From: Hyaloscypha bicolor E
Taxonomy: Eukaryota > Ascomycota > Leotiomycetes > Helotiales > Hyaloscyphaceae
Length of the DNA stretch: 64,000 nt
Direction of reading: 5' to 3'
Assembly (NCBI RefSeq): GCF_002865645.1
Contig: NW_020194684.1
Span: 3,229,030 to 3,293,029, forward strand
A model generated the notes under the pieces. It had not been told where the DNA came from and made no database searches. It was given only the letters and a program-made list of their open reading frames with translations. The stretch's first letter is position 1, and each line of letters opens with the position of its first letter. This document shows, piece by piece, positions 1 to 10,388 of this stretch. The translations under genes were made by a program, and so were the position numbers.

Positions 1-3000
1 ATTTTTACTTAACTTAGCTAATATAGATAAGCTAGAGATTTATTTTAATAATCTTACTAATTATTTTATTATTTTTACTAGATACTTTATATTTATAATA
101 TAATGTTTTAGATGCTTTTTCTTACTTTAAAATACTATTTTATAAAGCTTTATTTCTGAATTCTTTATTTATAACTCCTGCTTTCTTATAGAGATCGAAT
201 TATAATATCTATATTACTATTTTAGTTATTTATTTATTAGTAAGCTCCGGAATATACTAGAATAAGCAGGCTATAATATTAATATAAAAGCCCTTAAGTA
301 TTTTATAAAATACTATAAGTAATATTAGAAATTCAGATAATTACTAGAATAATTTAAGTTTAACCTAAAAGATAATATTAGCTTTAATTACTTTATTATT
401 ATTATTTTCTATATTTCCGGTAAGCCTATATTTTATATTATTAATAAAGGCACTTAATATTAAGCCGGCTAATAGCTTTAAAATATTAGTATATTATATA
501 CTTGAAATATCTTAAAGTAATATTAGATTAATACTTATTTAGGCTCTCCTAATTAGATTATAATAAATATTAGAAAGTAGTTTATTAGTAAAGAATTTAC
601 TTAGCTTATAAATACTATAGGAACTAATATTAAAATTATTCCTATAAAAGCTTATAATTCTATTAGAATTATAGAATACTATTATAGCCTAATTTAATAT
701 ATTTATCTTATTATTATAGCCGAAATTAATAAAATTAATAAGAATACTATACTTTAAATAGCTTTTAAGGCCATTAATAATTCTGCTAGACCTAATAGTA
801 TTATTCTAACTCTTTTAATTTATAGTATTTTATCTTAAATAATCGAATATAATACCTTATTACTAACTATATTATAGTAATTAGTAATACTTAAGAAAGT
901 AATAGTTGAAATTTAGAAGCTTTAAGCTAGATACCAGATTATAAATACCCTAAATACCCGAAATAGTTCTAGTATTACTAATATTTATAAACTTCTCTTA
1001 AATTCGAATATTCTTATATAATATAAAGGAAATACTAGTTAATCTAGTAATTAGGATAGGCCATATAAGCTAGTAGCTATTAATAGAGAGAGCTATATAC
1101 TAGCTTTATTATATAATAATATTATATTTCGTTTAACTTTTATAAAGCCTTTTTATATAAGAGATATTAAGGTTATTACTAATAGCCCCGAACTTGAATT
1201 TATTTCCGAATTCTATAATAAGGCTAAAAGTAATATAAATATAATTTCTTTTATTATTCCTGCTATTTTACTAAAGTATAATAGAGAATACTCTTATAAG
1301 AACCCGGATATTATGGTATTTCTATAGGATAATGACTTATATAAGAACTTCTATTAAATTAAAGTTACTAGCTTTCTAGAAAAGAATATATTTAAGATTA
1401 CTTCTAGATTTCAAGTACTATAAAAGATATATATTTTTAATTCTCGGTTTATTAATAAGTTTAAAAATAAGGATATAGAAAGAAAGTTTAAAAATCGAGA
1501 CTAGTTATCTAGGCTTATAATAATAGTAAGAAATATATAATATTAATATAATTACTTACTATTTAATATATTAATTAGAGAATTATTCTTAGTATTATTA
1601 CTATAATAATAGATATTATAAAATTATATTTATATAATATCTTATAAGCTTATATCTAATTAATAGCCTTACTTAATTATAATTTTTATATTAACTTATC
1701 TTATAAGTTTATTAGAAAGCTAAATCTAAATAATAATTTGGTTATAAAGGTTATAAAACCATTATATAATATACTAGAAGCTAGAAACTACTAGTTTAAA
1801 ACTTATTATTCCTATTATATTAATGAGCTTTCTATAGAATAGTTAACTTATAATTCTTGTCTTTTTTATAGCAAGTAATTCTTTGAAATTATTAGCCTTT
1901 AAACTAATAATACCCTATTTATTAGAACTAATAATTTTATAAAAGTAAAGTAACTAAAGCTTTAAGAGGCTAAGTTCTTGACTAAAAAGTATAAATACCT
2001 TATTATTAATTATAATTTCAAGTTTAATAAAGGTATTATTTATATAAATACTACTAGAATTACCTTTATATAGGAATACTAGTATAAAAACCTCTAAATC
2101 GTTTCTATAAAAAATATTACTATTATAAGTAATAGGGGTACTATTTATTAAAATCTTTTTATTAAGAACTAATATACTAGAGAAAGATATATTATATTAG
2201 TTTATTAATTAGAAGCTTTATATAACTTATTAATTATTATTTAAGCTATTAAACCCTTAGAAACTAATATAAAGATACTTAATAAGTATATTTAATAGCA
2301 AGTTAAAAATATTACTAAAGAACTAAGATTTATAAAGCTAGTAAAAAAATTATTATATTTAATTATTTTTATAAATGCTTTATTTATAAATAATAGAGAT
2401 CTCTTTTTTTAAATCAGATATATTCTAGTTCTAATAAATAAAACTAGATATACTAATATTATTTACTAGTTCTTTACTAAGTATAAGAGAATTACTAGAA
2501 GTATTCTAGCTTTAGAACTTTATAATATAACTTATAGCTTTAATATAGTCGCTTTAGTTAAATCTATAATTAATAGAATACTAGAAATAGAATTATTACT
2601 AGTAGTTTATATGAATTCGAAGTCTTTATATAAATGCCTTATTAAATTAGGAATTACTCGAGAAAAGCATCTAATAATTAATATAATATATTTTTACTAT
2701 ATATATAAATAACGAGAGATTATAAAAATTAAATAGATTAAGAGAGAATCGAATTCTACTAATTCTATAATAAAATTAAAGCTAATAAATACCCTTAAGT
2801 ACCTAATTAATATAAATACTATATAATTAGATATAAAGAAATAAATTAAGTATAAATAGGGCAGAAAATAGATATATGAGATAAAAGAATATTATAAGAA
2901 GAGAAGTTATATATAAAAGACTATAGCCTTTAGTATATAATTAAAACCTTAAAAGTAATATAGATATATAAAGCGTTTAGAAATCTAGTACTAGGCCGGA

Positions 3001-3376
3001 TTAGGGAATTTGTATATAATTAGAAAAAAGAACTATTTTTCGTATTTTTTAGAGGGTTTCTAGTATTAATATAGTTATTTCTTTGGGAATTATATATATA
3101 GTTACGGGATACGGGATATGAGATATAGGTAATAGAATATAGGTAATAGAATATAAGTAATAGAATATAAGATACGAGATATAGTTATATAACCTCGTAT
3201 TTTATTAGTAACTTGACTAGTAGACTAGATTTCTTTAGGCTTAGCAGATTTAGGAAATATATATTAATATTATAATATTATAATTCTTATTTTTAGATAA
3301 TAATAACTTTATTAACCTTATATAAATAGTATTCTATAAATATATAATAGTACTATATATTACTAGTAAACTAATA
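1..3376 (+). mobile_element. Ty1/copia retrotransposon copy A, 3' part, RIP-degraded
   Basis: This is the downstream part of an LTR retrotransposon cut by the left window edge. It aligns from position 1 with internal parts of the copies at 12480-15838 and 20290-23665, starting at the pre-integrase/integrase segment and running through the copia-type reverse transcriptase and RNase H to the 3' LTR at 3064-3376. The LTR begins TATTAATATAG and ends AAACTAATA, which are RIP-altered forms of TGTTA..TAACA. All frames are full of stop codons, mostly TAA and TAG where CAA, CAG and TGG are expected, so the copy is dead. GC is very low. The pentamer after the LTR is ATAAT, the expected target duplication, but the 5' side is outside the window. 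Confidence 0.85.
3064..3376 (+). repeat. 3' LTR of copia copy A
   Basis: The 313-bp repeat matches the LTRs at 9173-9603, 15544-15838, 17321-17624 and 23362-23665. It is slightly longer because a short block of the form 'aatagaatataggt' is repeated inside it. Confidence 0.8.
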
Positions 3377-3381
3377 ATAAT

Positions 3382-4409
3382 CTTATTAATCTTAATAATA
3401 TAATATATAGCTAATAGAAAGAAATAACTAATATTAAAAAACTAAAAATAATATATAAAATATAAAAGTAAAATTAGAAATAAAAACTTAAATTAATTAT
3501 ATATTTTAATAAACTTTATATTAATTTATAATTAAAAGTCTTTTTTTATATCTTGCTTTTATATAAGTAATAGAATTAAAAACCTGAATAAAATAAGCTA
3601 ATTTAATAATATTAGAGAATTATTTATTTATTAATAATATAAAAAAAAAATACTTTTTTTTAAATTCTCTAATTAGAAATCTTAAAGATTTCCAGAGATT
3701 TCTTTATATTATTTATATAAATAGTAATAAATAAGCTAATAAATTCTTATAAGCTATTTTATTTTACTTTATTTTACTTTTTCTATTATTATATAGCTTT
3801 ATTATTATTATATATTTTAAAATATAAATAATTCTAATTAAAAAACTCTTTTTATTTTAATTATATATATTTTCTATTATAATATTATAATTCTCAATTA
3901 TTAGTATATTAAAGAATTAATTATATTAATTAATATAATTAGATTAATTATAATTAATCTAATTAATCTATTATATAATTATAGTAAATTACTATTTACT
4001 TAATAAGTATTAAATAACTAAGGCACCTATTAGGTTGCCCTAATTAAACTAAGCTAGGGCTTATATAATAGTAGCTATATACTAGCTTTTAATAATAATA
4101 AACTAGTTATTTTCTTATATTTTCTCTTTTTTAATTTAGCTTCAAATTATTTACTAAGTATTACTGCCTCTAATTAGTATAATACTAGAGCTAGAGCAGG
4201 TAGGAGTATTACCAGATTAGGCTAGTACGGTCACGTATAAGATTATATATATATTAATTATAATTAATTTAATTAATATATAAATAGAATATAATTAATA
4301 AATATATTTCGTAATTAGATTAGATTAATAGCTATTAATCTAATCTAATCTAATTATTTAATATATTATTAATTACTATAATTAATTAAATAAAAGAATA
4401 TAAATATTA
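3382..4409. other. AT-rich gene-free DNA with palindromic TTAATTA tracts
   Basis: No open frame of note. Dense self-complementary runs built from ATTAATTATAATTAAT and TAGATTAGATTA occur near 3920-3975 and 4245-4390. A less AT-biased island at about 4020-4240 (GGCACC, TTGCCC, GGTCACG) separates them and may be an old insertion, but I cannot classify it. Confidence 0.5.
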
Positions 4410-4861
4410 GTTATTTTATTTAAAAAATTTATAAGAAATAAAAATAATACTAAAATAAATACTACTAAATTAAAGAAGAATTAAATATAAAACCTATATT
4501 CCGATTTTATTTATAGATTATTAATATTATATAAATAAAAACTTTTAAACTAGAATAAATATTATTAGATAAAACTAGCTATCTAATTCTTATTTATAAA
4601 GTTTTTAATAATATAAGTAATAGAAGAAAGGTTCCGAATTATAAGCTTATTAATTTAATTAACTAAAGCCTCTTTTTATATATTAGTAAAAAGTTTATAG
4701 TATATAAAGACAGGCTTTTACTTTCAAGTAAAAATACCTTTATGCCTTTATATAAGCATTATCTGTTCAATTCCAAAAAATTTACTGATCTCAGCATAAT
4801 TAGGGATTAATTGCCTATCTAATACATTAAGCGCTTTCTCTATATCTTGTTCGTTGACCAT
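4410..4861 (-). mobile_element. Fot1/pogo-type transposase remnant, RIP-degraded
   Basis: On the minus strand an ATG at 4861 opens 37 codons ending in TAA (4748-4750). The peptide begins MVNEQDIEKALNVLDR and continues LIPNYAEISKFFGI. This resembles the N-terminal helix-turn-helix (Psq/CenpB type) of fungal Fot1/pogo DDE transposases, where an EQxIxxAL..PNY..xAxxxGI pattern is typical. Downstream frames carry many TAA/TAG stops and weak echoes of the next transposase segments. Only the first about 125 bp escaped heavy RIP, and it forms the exact border between the AT-rich block and the gene island. The left limit is approximate and no terminal inverted repeat was found. Confidence 0.5.
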
Positions 4862-5364
4862 TTTATCGATTTTTGAAGTTGGTGGTGTAATTTTAGGAGA
4901 AGCGTGCGTTGGCTTGGTGCGTGCGTTGACCTTGGATCTCGGTTACACGCCACTTTCCCGCATCCCGCCAGGCCGCTCATCCCCGGTCACCCGTTTGCGC
5001 CACGGGCGGGCGCCGGGGTGGGGAGGGAGCGGAGGGCGTATTTCTGAACTCTTGGCTCAAAGCCAAATCCATCCGAATTCCTCCTCACACCCCCTCTCCG
5101 CACATGCAAATGAAAATCACGCTCAACTATCATCTCCTTCGCATGTGCTTCAAATCTCTTTTCATCCCCCAATCACATAAAATTCTCTCCCTTTTCTCGC
5201 CACAGCAGATTGTTGATTCGAAGAGCTATGACCTCATCCCCGCATGCCGGAGAAAGTCGGATGCCCAGCCCTTCGTGAACAAGACACTTAATTTTGAAGA
5301 GTCACGATTTTTCAGCTTTTAGAAAAGACTCGAGTGGCTCTTGTATCCTCTTTTGTTCCCAGAC
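4862..5364. promoter_or_regulatory. Upstream region of the NADH dehydrogenase gene
   Basis: The 500-bp stretch is GC-normal and begins sharply at the repeat border. It has pyrimidine-rich tracts (for example CTCTCCCTTTTCTCGCC near 5186), as is common ahead of fungal transcription starts. I see no clear TATA box. Short frames here overlap on both strands and look like chance. Confidence 0.4.
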
Positions 5365-7258
5365 ATGAAATCCATGACATTTTCATCTGTAAGGAATACA
5401 CGTGCTTTCCCGAGAAGCCTGGTCGGGAGGGGCCTCCTTGGGAGGGGTGTCTCAACGAAGGAGTTGGATGTTATGAAAGGAGGCGAGTTTATCATCTTGC
5501 TCTCGGCTTTTCTATGTACTAACGGTTTCAGATCGAGAGCGTGTAGTTATTCTAGGCTCAGGGTCAGCTCTTCCCACACATTCTTGCACTCTTCTGACTG
5601 ATTCAGCTGGGCTGGTTTTGTTCTATCACGGCAACTAGACAAGAAGAAGTTTCAACCCGTTGTGGTCTCTCCCAGAACGTACTTCGTCTTCACTCCCTTG
5701 CTTGCGTCAACAGCCGTTGGCACCCTCGAGTTCCGGACGACTCTTGAGTCTGTTAGAGCTCGTTCTGCCGGTGTAGAGTTCTTCCAGGGCTGGGCGGACG
5801 ACGTTAATTTCAACGAAAAGAGGGTCCTTATTGAAGACGCTACTGTGAGGAGGCCGCTGCAGCTTTCCGGGAAAGCATTTCATGCTGCGAGCCTCGCCGA
5901 AGCAGATCAATCTCAACGGTCCAAGAAGAAAGGTCAAGTGTTTGGTTTGACGTATGACAAGCTTGTCATCGCTGTAGGATGCTATAGTCAGACATTTGGA
6001 ACTCCTGGCGTCAAGGAAAATGCTTTCTTTCTGAAGGATGTCGTTGATGCGAGGAAGATTCGGAAGCGGATTCTCGAATGTGGGACCTCTCTTCAAACTG
6101 GAGGCGATTGTTGACTTGTGTAGGCTTCGAAACCGCTGCTTTACCCACAACTTCAGACAAGCTGCGAGACCAGCTCTTGAACTTCGCCGTCGTTGGAGGA
6201 GGCCGTAAGTCTCGTTCCTCGTTCCTCTCATCACCATCACTAACCCTTCCAGCCACCGGCGTTGAATTCGCCGCCGAGCTGTTTGACCTCTGTCATGAGG
6301 ACCTCCGAAAGCTCTACCCCACCCTAATTCCCCATATAAAAATAACAATCTACGACGTAGCTCCCAAGATCCTGCCCATGTTCGACAGTTCGCTCGCCGA
6401 ATACGCACTCAACCTTTTCCGCCGTGATGGCATCCAAATCAAGACCGAACACCACATAGAAGAGTTACGTCCAGGGCTCCCTGACTCCTCAAATCCAAAC
6501 ACTGACGGCGGGTGCTTTACTTTAAAGACCAAGGAAGATGGAGAAGTAGGAGTGGGGATGTGTGTCTGGTCAACCGGCCTGATGATGAATCCCTTCATCC
6601 AAAATGCTCTTGATGACGTTCATACGTACCCTACAGCCTCAGCTCACCTCTCGAATCAACTCGAAGACCCCTCAGCACAGAAATGGTCTCTCAAACGCCA
6701 CCCCAAATCCGGAGGCCTGATGGTAGATGACCATTTCCGCGTAAAGCTTGTCCCACGAAACGGTTCTCAACTCACCGCTCCCCTCGACTCGAGTTCACCA
6801 GAAGCAACAATGCAGGACGTGTTCGCCTTGGGCGACGTCGCAGTCTTGGAGAAAGCACAACTACCAGCAACGGCTCAGGTAGCCAACCAGGAAGCCAAGT
6901 GGCTTGGTAAGAAACTCAACAAGGGGGATATTCAAGGCCAGGGTGAGGGATTTAACTTCAAGAATCTGGGTGTGATGACCTATCTGGGGAATATGAAGGC
7001 TATCATGCAGGCGGAAGGTGGAACGGAGGTCAAGGGGTACGTCAAAATATTCTCGGGAGTACGTTAGGAAGGCTGACAGAAAACAGGAGAATGGCGTGGT
7101 TGATTTGGAGAGGAGCCTACCTCACGCAAACAGTTAGCTGGAGGAACAAATTGTTGATTCCAATTTATTGGTGAGTGCTCCTCAAGTCAAGAAGAGATGG
7201 TGACTAATGATGCAGGTCGATCAACTGGATTTTTGGACGGGACATCTCAAGGTTTTAG
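5365..7258 (+). CDS. Alternative (type II) NADH:ubiquinone oxidoreductase, mitochondrial
   Basis: Rotenone-insensitive, non-proton-pumping NADH dehydrogenase that passes electrons from NADH through FAD to ubiquinone at the inner mitochondrial membrane. My model has seven exons: 5365-5446, 5532-5562, 5607-6079, 6124-6204, 6253-7036, 7087-7170 and 7216-7258 (525 aa). Introns are 44-85 nt; the first has a perfect CTAAC branch site at about 5518. The N-terminus (MKSMTFSSVRNTRAFPRSL) is basic and serine-rich, fitting a mitochondrial presequence. The FAD site VVILGSGWAGFVL is rebuilt across intron 2. The NADH site FAVVGGGPTGVEFAAEL is rebuilt across intron 4. The FALGD motif precedes the membrane-anchoring C-terminus (WRGAYLTQ, GRDISRF). 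No EF-hand insertion is visible. Facing the matrix or the intermembrane space cannot be decided. The 5' splice site of intron 1 is the weakest part. Confidence 0.9.
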
Positions 7259-7654
7259 AGCGGGAGTTGAAGCATGAAGTTTATACAAAATGATAAGACC
7301 TTGGTGGTTTGCTCTATGTGTCTAATTGAACGATTCTTCTCAGTACTTGACTCAACTGAATCCTTGTAGCACAATCACAAACCATTCTGCCAAGAGTCCT
7401 CCCGACACATTTCATCCCAACCATCCTTTTATCCATCGCTTTTCCCCATGTCATCATCCCCAACATCTATATTTCCTTTACAGAATTCACCCCTTCGCAG
7501 AGATAATAAAACGAGTCAAATCAGCACATGCCTAAGGCGAACTGAACCTCTGAAACTCTATTCGGAAACAGATGATCTGTAATGCAAGAAATAGAGTAGC
7601 TACTCTCATTGGTACCTCGTACGCTCTAGAATATTCCAACCCTCTTTGCAAGCC
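7259..7654. other. Intergenic region, convergent gene ends
   Basis: The 396-bp stretch lies between the stop codons of two convergent genes. It should hold both 3' UTRs. A short frame at 7326-7535 has no recognisable features and I regard it as chance. Confidence 0.5.
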
Positions 7655-8323
7655 CTAATAGTCATATGACCCGGTACCACGACCAGCTTGCATCCTCGCA
7701 ATACGGCCATCAATAGCACTATTATACTCCTGTACTGATCCCAGAAACTCAGCCTGGTACCCAATTATAATACTATCCGCCGCCATGACATCCCAAGCAC
7801 AATCCACACCCTCACCATGCTGCCAATCCTGAAACGTAAACTCTGTCGGCTCGCCCTCTACCACGCGGGGATGTCCCGGAGCACCGACAGCTTCCGGTAA
7901 CTCGTACGCTGCAGTAACACAATGTCCGCTCCCATCTCTGCGTTTGTAAAGCGCAAGCGGTCGGCCGCGGGGCCCCGTACTGCCGCCATCACCTCGTGCG
8001 GGGAAATTGAAGCGGAGGAGGTCGTACGCTGTCACGTGCTGGCTGTCGATCGTCCTGGATTTGAACTCGACCCAGCGGAACTGGTATTGCGTGCGGCGGA
8101 TCATGTCTTCTATCTGCCAGAGATTGAGAGGCTGGTCTGGTAGTGGGGCGTTATAGATGTCGCGCCAGAAGTCTTCGACGGTGCTGTAGTACTCCATGTG
8201 TGCTACTGAGACGGAGACGCAGTTGTTTTGCATGTTGTTTGGGTTTATGTTAGATGCGCCCCAGAAACCCATGTTATTGAGGGCGTCGCCAAAGGTATTG
8301 AGGGTGCCGGAGGTAGTAGTCAT
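7655..8323 (-). CDS. Hypothetical protein, 222 aa, possible papain-like fold
   Basis: Single-exon frame of 222 aa starting MTTTSGTLNTFGDALNNMGF. I do not recognise the family with certainty. Visible features are an NNCVSVSVAHM block at about residues 33-43, an aromatic and acidic stretch (YYSTVEDFWRDIY), a GSGHCVTAAYEL block near residue 132 and an acidic, tryptophan-containing segment after it. A Cys inside N-x-C-V followed later by G-H-C/Y is the order seen in papain-like (cysteine protease or toxin-type) folds, so that is a possible but unproven reading. There is no signal peptide or membrane segment. It converges with the NADH dehydrogenase, and its promoter region (8324-8690) directly abuts the AT-rich repeat block, a position typical of fast-evolving accessory genes. 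Confidence 0.6.
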   Translation of the reverse strand: MTTTSGTLNTFGDALNNMGFWGASNINPNNMQNNCVSVSVAHMEYYSTVEDFWRDIYNAPLPDQPLNLWQIEDMIRRTQYQFRWVEFKSRTIDSQHVTAYDLLRFNFPARGDGGSTGPRGRPLALYKRRDGSGHCVTAAYELPEAVGAPGHPRVVEGEPTEFTFQDWQHGEGVDCAWDVMAADSIIIGYQAEFLGSVQEYNSAIDGRIARMQAGRGTGSYDY

Positions 8324-8689
8324 GATAAAGAGGTGTTTTCCTTTTGGATGGTATCAGGGTGTCAGAGTGAGAACATTATTGGAAGCAGGAGGTGTATATG
8401 TGATTAGATCTAGCGTGAGTGCGGGAAGACTTGGTCTGGGGAACATCGTTTTGATCATGTAGAGAACACTAGCATGGATTAACTTGATAATGCGTATGCA
8501 AGCTCAGTTACATTGAGACCTTTGGACAGTCTCATGAGCACTATCGGGCCACCCTCATTGGTACTTTCGTAAGCATAGCCCAGGGGCCAGCGGTTACAGC
8601 TCGCCTTATCGATAGGCATGGCCCTGGAGCGCAGCGGTTGAGTGGTAGGAGCCAATCGTAGAACAGGTACCAATTAGGGCAGGATTTTA
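8324..8689. other. Upstream region of the 222-aa gene, border of AT-rich block
   Basis: GC-normal sequence with small overlapping frames on the minus strand (8479-8673, 8541-8744). They lack recognisable motifs, so I do not call them genes. GC content collapses just after about 8690. Confidence 0.4.
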
Positions 8690-9172
8690 GGCGGTAAAAG
8701 GCCAAAAACCAAAAAACCAAAAAACCAAAATACTCGAGCACCAAACCACCAAACCACTAAAATCACAAATTATATATTACTTAAAATTAGGGATAGAATT
8801 GCATTTAATTTATACTTAGACTTATATCTACTATTTATAGAAAGCTCTTTATATATTATAATAAATTGCTTTTTAGAAGCTATTTTCTCTTTTTTTTTTA
8901 AAAAAAATCTTTTTATATATTATAATAAACTGCTTTTTAATAAATAAAAATATAAGAAAATAATAATATAAATTTAGTAATATATATATATATATATTAT
9001 AAGTCTTTTGGCCCTAAAATTATTTAAGGTATTCTAATTATTATTAAATAAACTATTTTATAAAAAGCTATTTTCTTGGCTTTTTTTATTAAAAAAAACT
9101 TTTTATATATTAGTTATTATTATATTCTATTATTTTACTAGTAAATTTAGTATTATATAACTATAATAATAT
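8690..9172. repeat. Left arm of an AT-rich inverted repeat, interrupted by copia element B
   Basis: Begins GGTAAAAGGCCAAAAACC, then CTTAAAATTAGGGATAGAAT, then repeated blocks of the type CTTTTTATATATTATAATAA followed by a poly-A/T spacer. The reverse complement of about 16680-17290 has the same order of blocks: TTAAAAACCAAAAAAC, then ATTTAAAATTAGATATAGAA, then several TTTTTATATATTATAATAA units. Differences are mostly C to T or G to A, as expected from RIP. Removing copia B (9173-15838) would join this arm to 15844-17290 as one element of about 1.9 kb with long inverted ends. Confidence 0.55.
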
Positions 9173-9603
9173 TATTAATATAGCTATTTCTTTGGGAGTT
9201 ATATATATAGTTACGGGATACGAAATACGGGATATAGGTAATAGGATATAGGTAATAGAATATAAGATACGAGATATAGTTATATAGCCTTGTATCCTAT
9301 TAGTAACTCGACTAGTAAACTAGACTTTTTGTTATAATAAGGTAATATTGCAGTAGTAGTAAAGAGCTTGAATTGAGCTAAAGGCTGTGTGCCGGGCTAA
9401 AAGCACTAGCTACACGCTAAGTCACGTGCAGTGGCACCACGTGACTGGTGCCACGTAACACTTTTTTAGGCTTAGCAGATTTAGGAATTATATATTAATA
9501 CTATAATACTATAATTCTTACTTCTAAATAATAACTTTACTAATTTATATAAATAGTATTTTATAATTATATAATAGTACTATATAATACTAGTAAACTA
9601 ATA
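9173..9603 (+). repeat. 5' LTR of copia copy B, with insertion
   Basis: Starts TATTAATATAGC and ends AAACTAATA. It is interrupted at 9325-9465 by a short TG..CA element. Without that insert and its site duplication the LTR is 295 bp, equal to its 3' partner. Confidence 0.85.
9330..9460. mobile_element. 131-bp TGTTA..TAACA insert (solo-LTR/TRIM-like) inside the 5' LTR
   Basis: The insert begins TGTTATAATAAGG and ends GCCACGTAACA. It is flanked by the direct repeat CTTTT at 9325-9329 and 9461-9465. The uninterrupted LTRs read straight through this site. TG..CA ends with a 5-bp duplication match an LTR-integrase product, so a solo LTR or TRIM-like element is the best reading. Unlike its surroundings it is GC-normal, particularly 9380-9455, and shows little sign of RIP. 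It contains two mutually exclusive hairpins: GTCACGTG/CACGTGAC (9421-9428 with 9438-9445) and GTGGCACC/GGTGCCAC (9431-9438 with 9447-9454). Confidence 0.75.
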
Positions 9604-10184
9604 CTAATTAGTTTATATATATAGATTAGAGAATAGAATCTTTTAAGCTAAAGAAGTATCTAGTAGCCTATAGTAAAATTAAACTAGTTTATATTAAAGA
9701 GGGAAATTACCTATTAACTCTATAAAGTATCTAATAGCCTAAGGAAGAAAATAGCTAGCTCTTACTAAGAACTAATAACTACTTTATTAAAGGAGGAAAT
9801 TACTCGTTAACTCTATAAAGTATCCGGTAGCCTAAGGAAAAAGACTCTAGTTCTTACTAATTAATAAGTAATTAGCTATTTGACTATCTATTTATTTAAC
9901 TATCTATTATTCTTTAAAACTAACTTCTTTTAGTCCCAAGACTACTTTCTTGGAAACTATTTTTTTCTACTTATATAATACCCGTATCTATAGGATTCTC
10001 TCTCCGGAATATATACTCTATATATGCCCTTAAAGCTCTTTAACTACTACTTCAATTTTACTATTAAATCGAGTTCTTTAAGCTTTAGATCCTTCTGGAA
10101 TCATAATATTTCACTTCCTAAATTTCTTATTACGGACGAAATATTTAAGGGCGAAATATTTACTTTAATATCTTTAATACCCCT

Positions 10185-10388
10185 AGATATCTGAGGCATC
10201 TGGTATCTTAACCAGGTATCTGGCATCTGGTATCTAAACCAGGCATCTGGTATCTTAATAACCAGGTATCTGGTATCTTAACCTAGTATCTGAACTAGGC
10301 ATCTGGTATCTTAATAACCAGGCATCTGGTATCTCAACTAGGTATCTGAACCAGGCATCTGGTATCTAAACCAGGTATCCGGATACCT
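10185..10388 (+). repeat. Degenerate tandem array of GGTATCTGG-type units
   Basis: About a dozen imperfect units of the form CCAGG(C/T)ATCTGGTATCT with TTAA or AAA spacers lie in the leader of copy B between the 5' LTR and the gag-like region. The corresponding part of copy C lacks it, while a short related array occurs at 63182-63260. Confidence 0.75.

Noticed and set aside
4854..5180. 108-aa plus-strand frame ahead of the NADH dehydrogenase
   Set aside because: It begins inside the antisense of the transposase relic, has a weak composition and overlaps an opposing frame. It is probably upstream noncoding sequence.
8479..8744. Two overlapping minus-strand frames of 64 and 67 aa
   Set aside because: They overlap each other in different frames and extend into the AT-rich repeat end (poly-CAAAAAAC). 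No homology pattern seen.
10185..10388. CRISPR-like spaced repeats
   Set aside because: Units are degenerate, contiguous and lie in a retrotransposon leader of a eukaryote; there are no uniform spacers and no cas genes.
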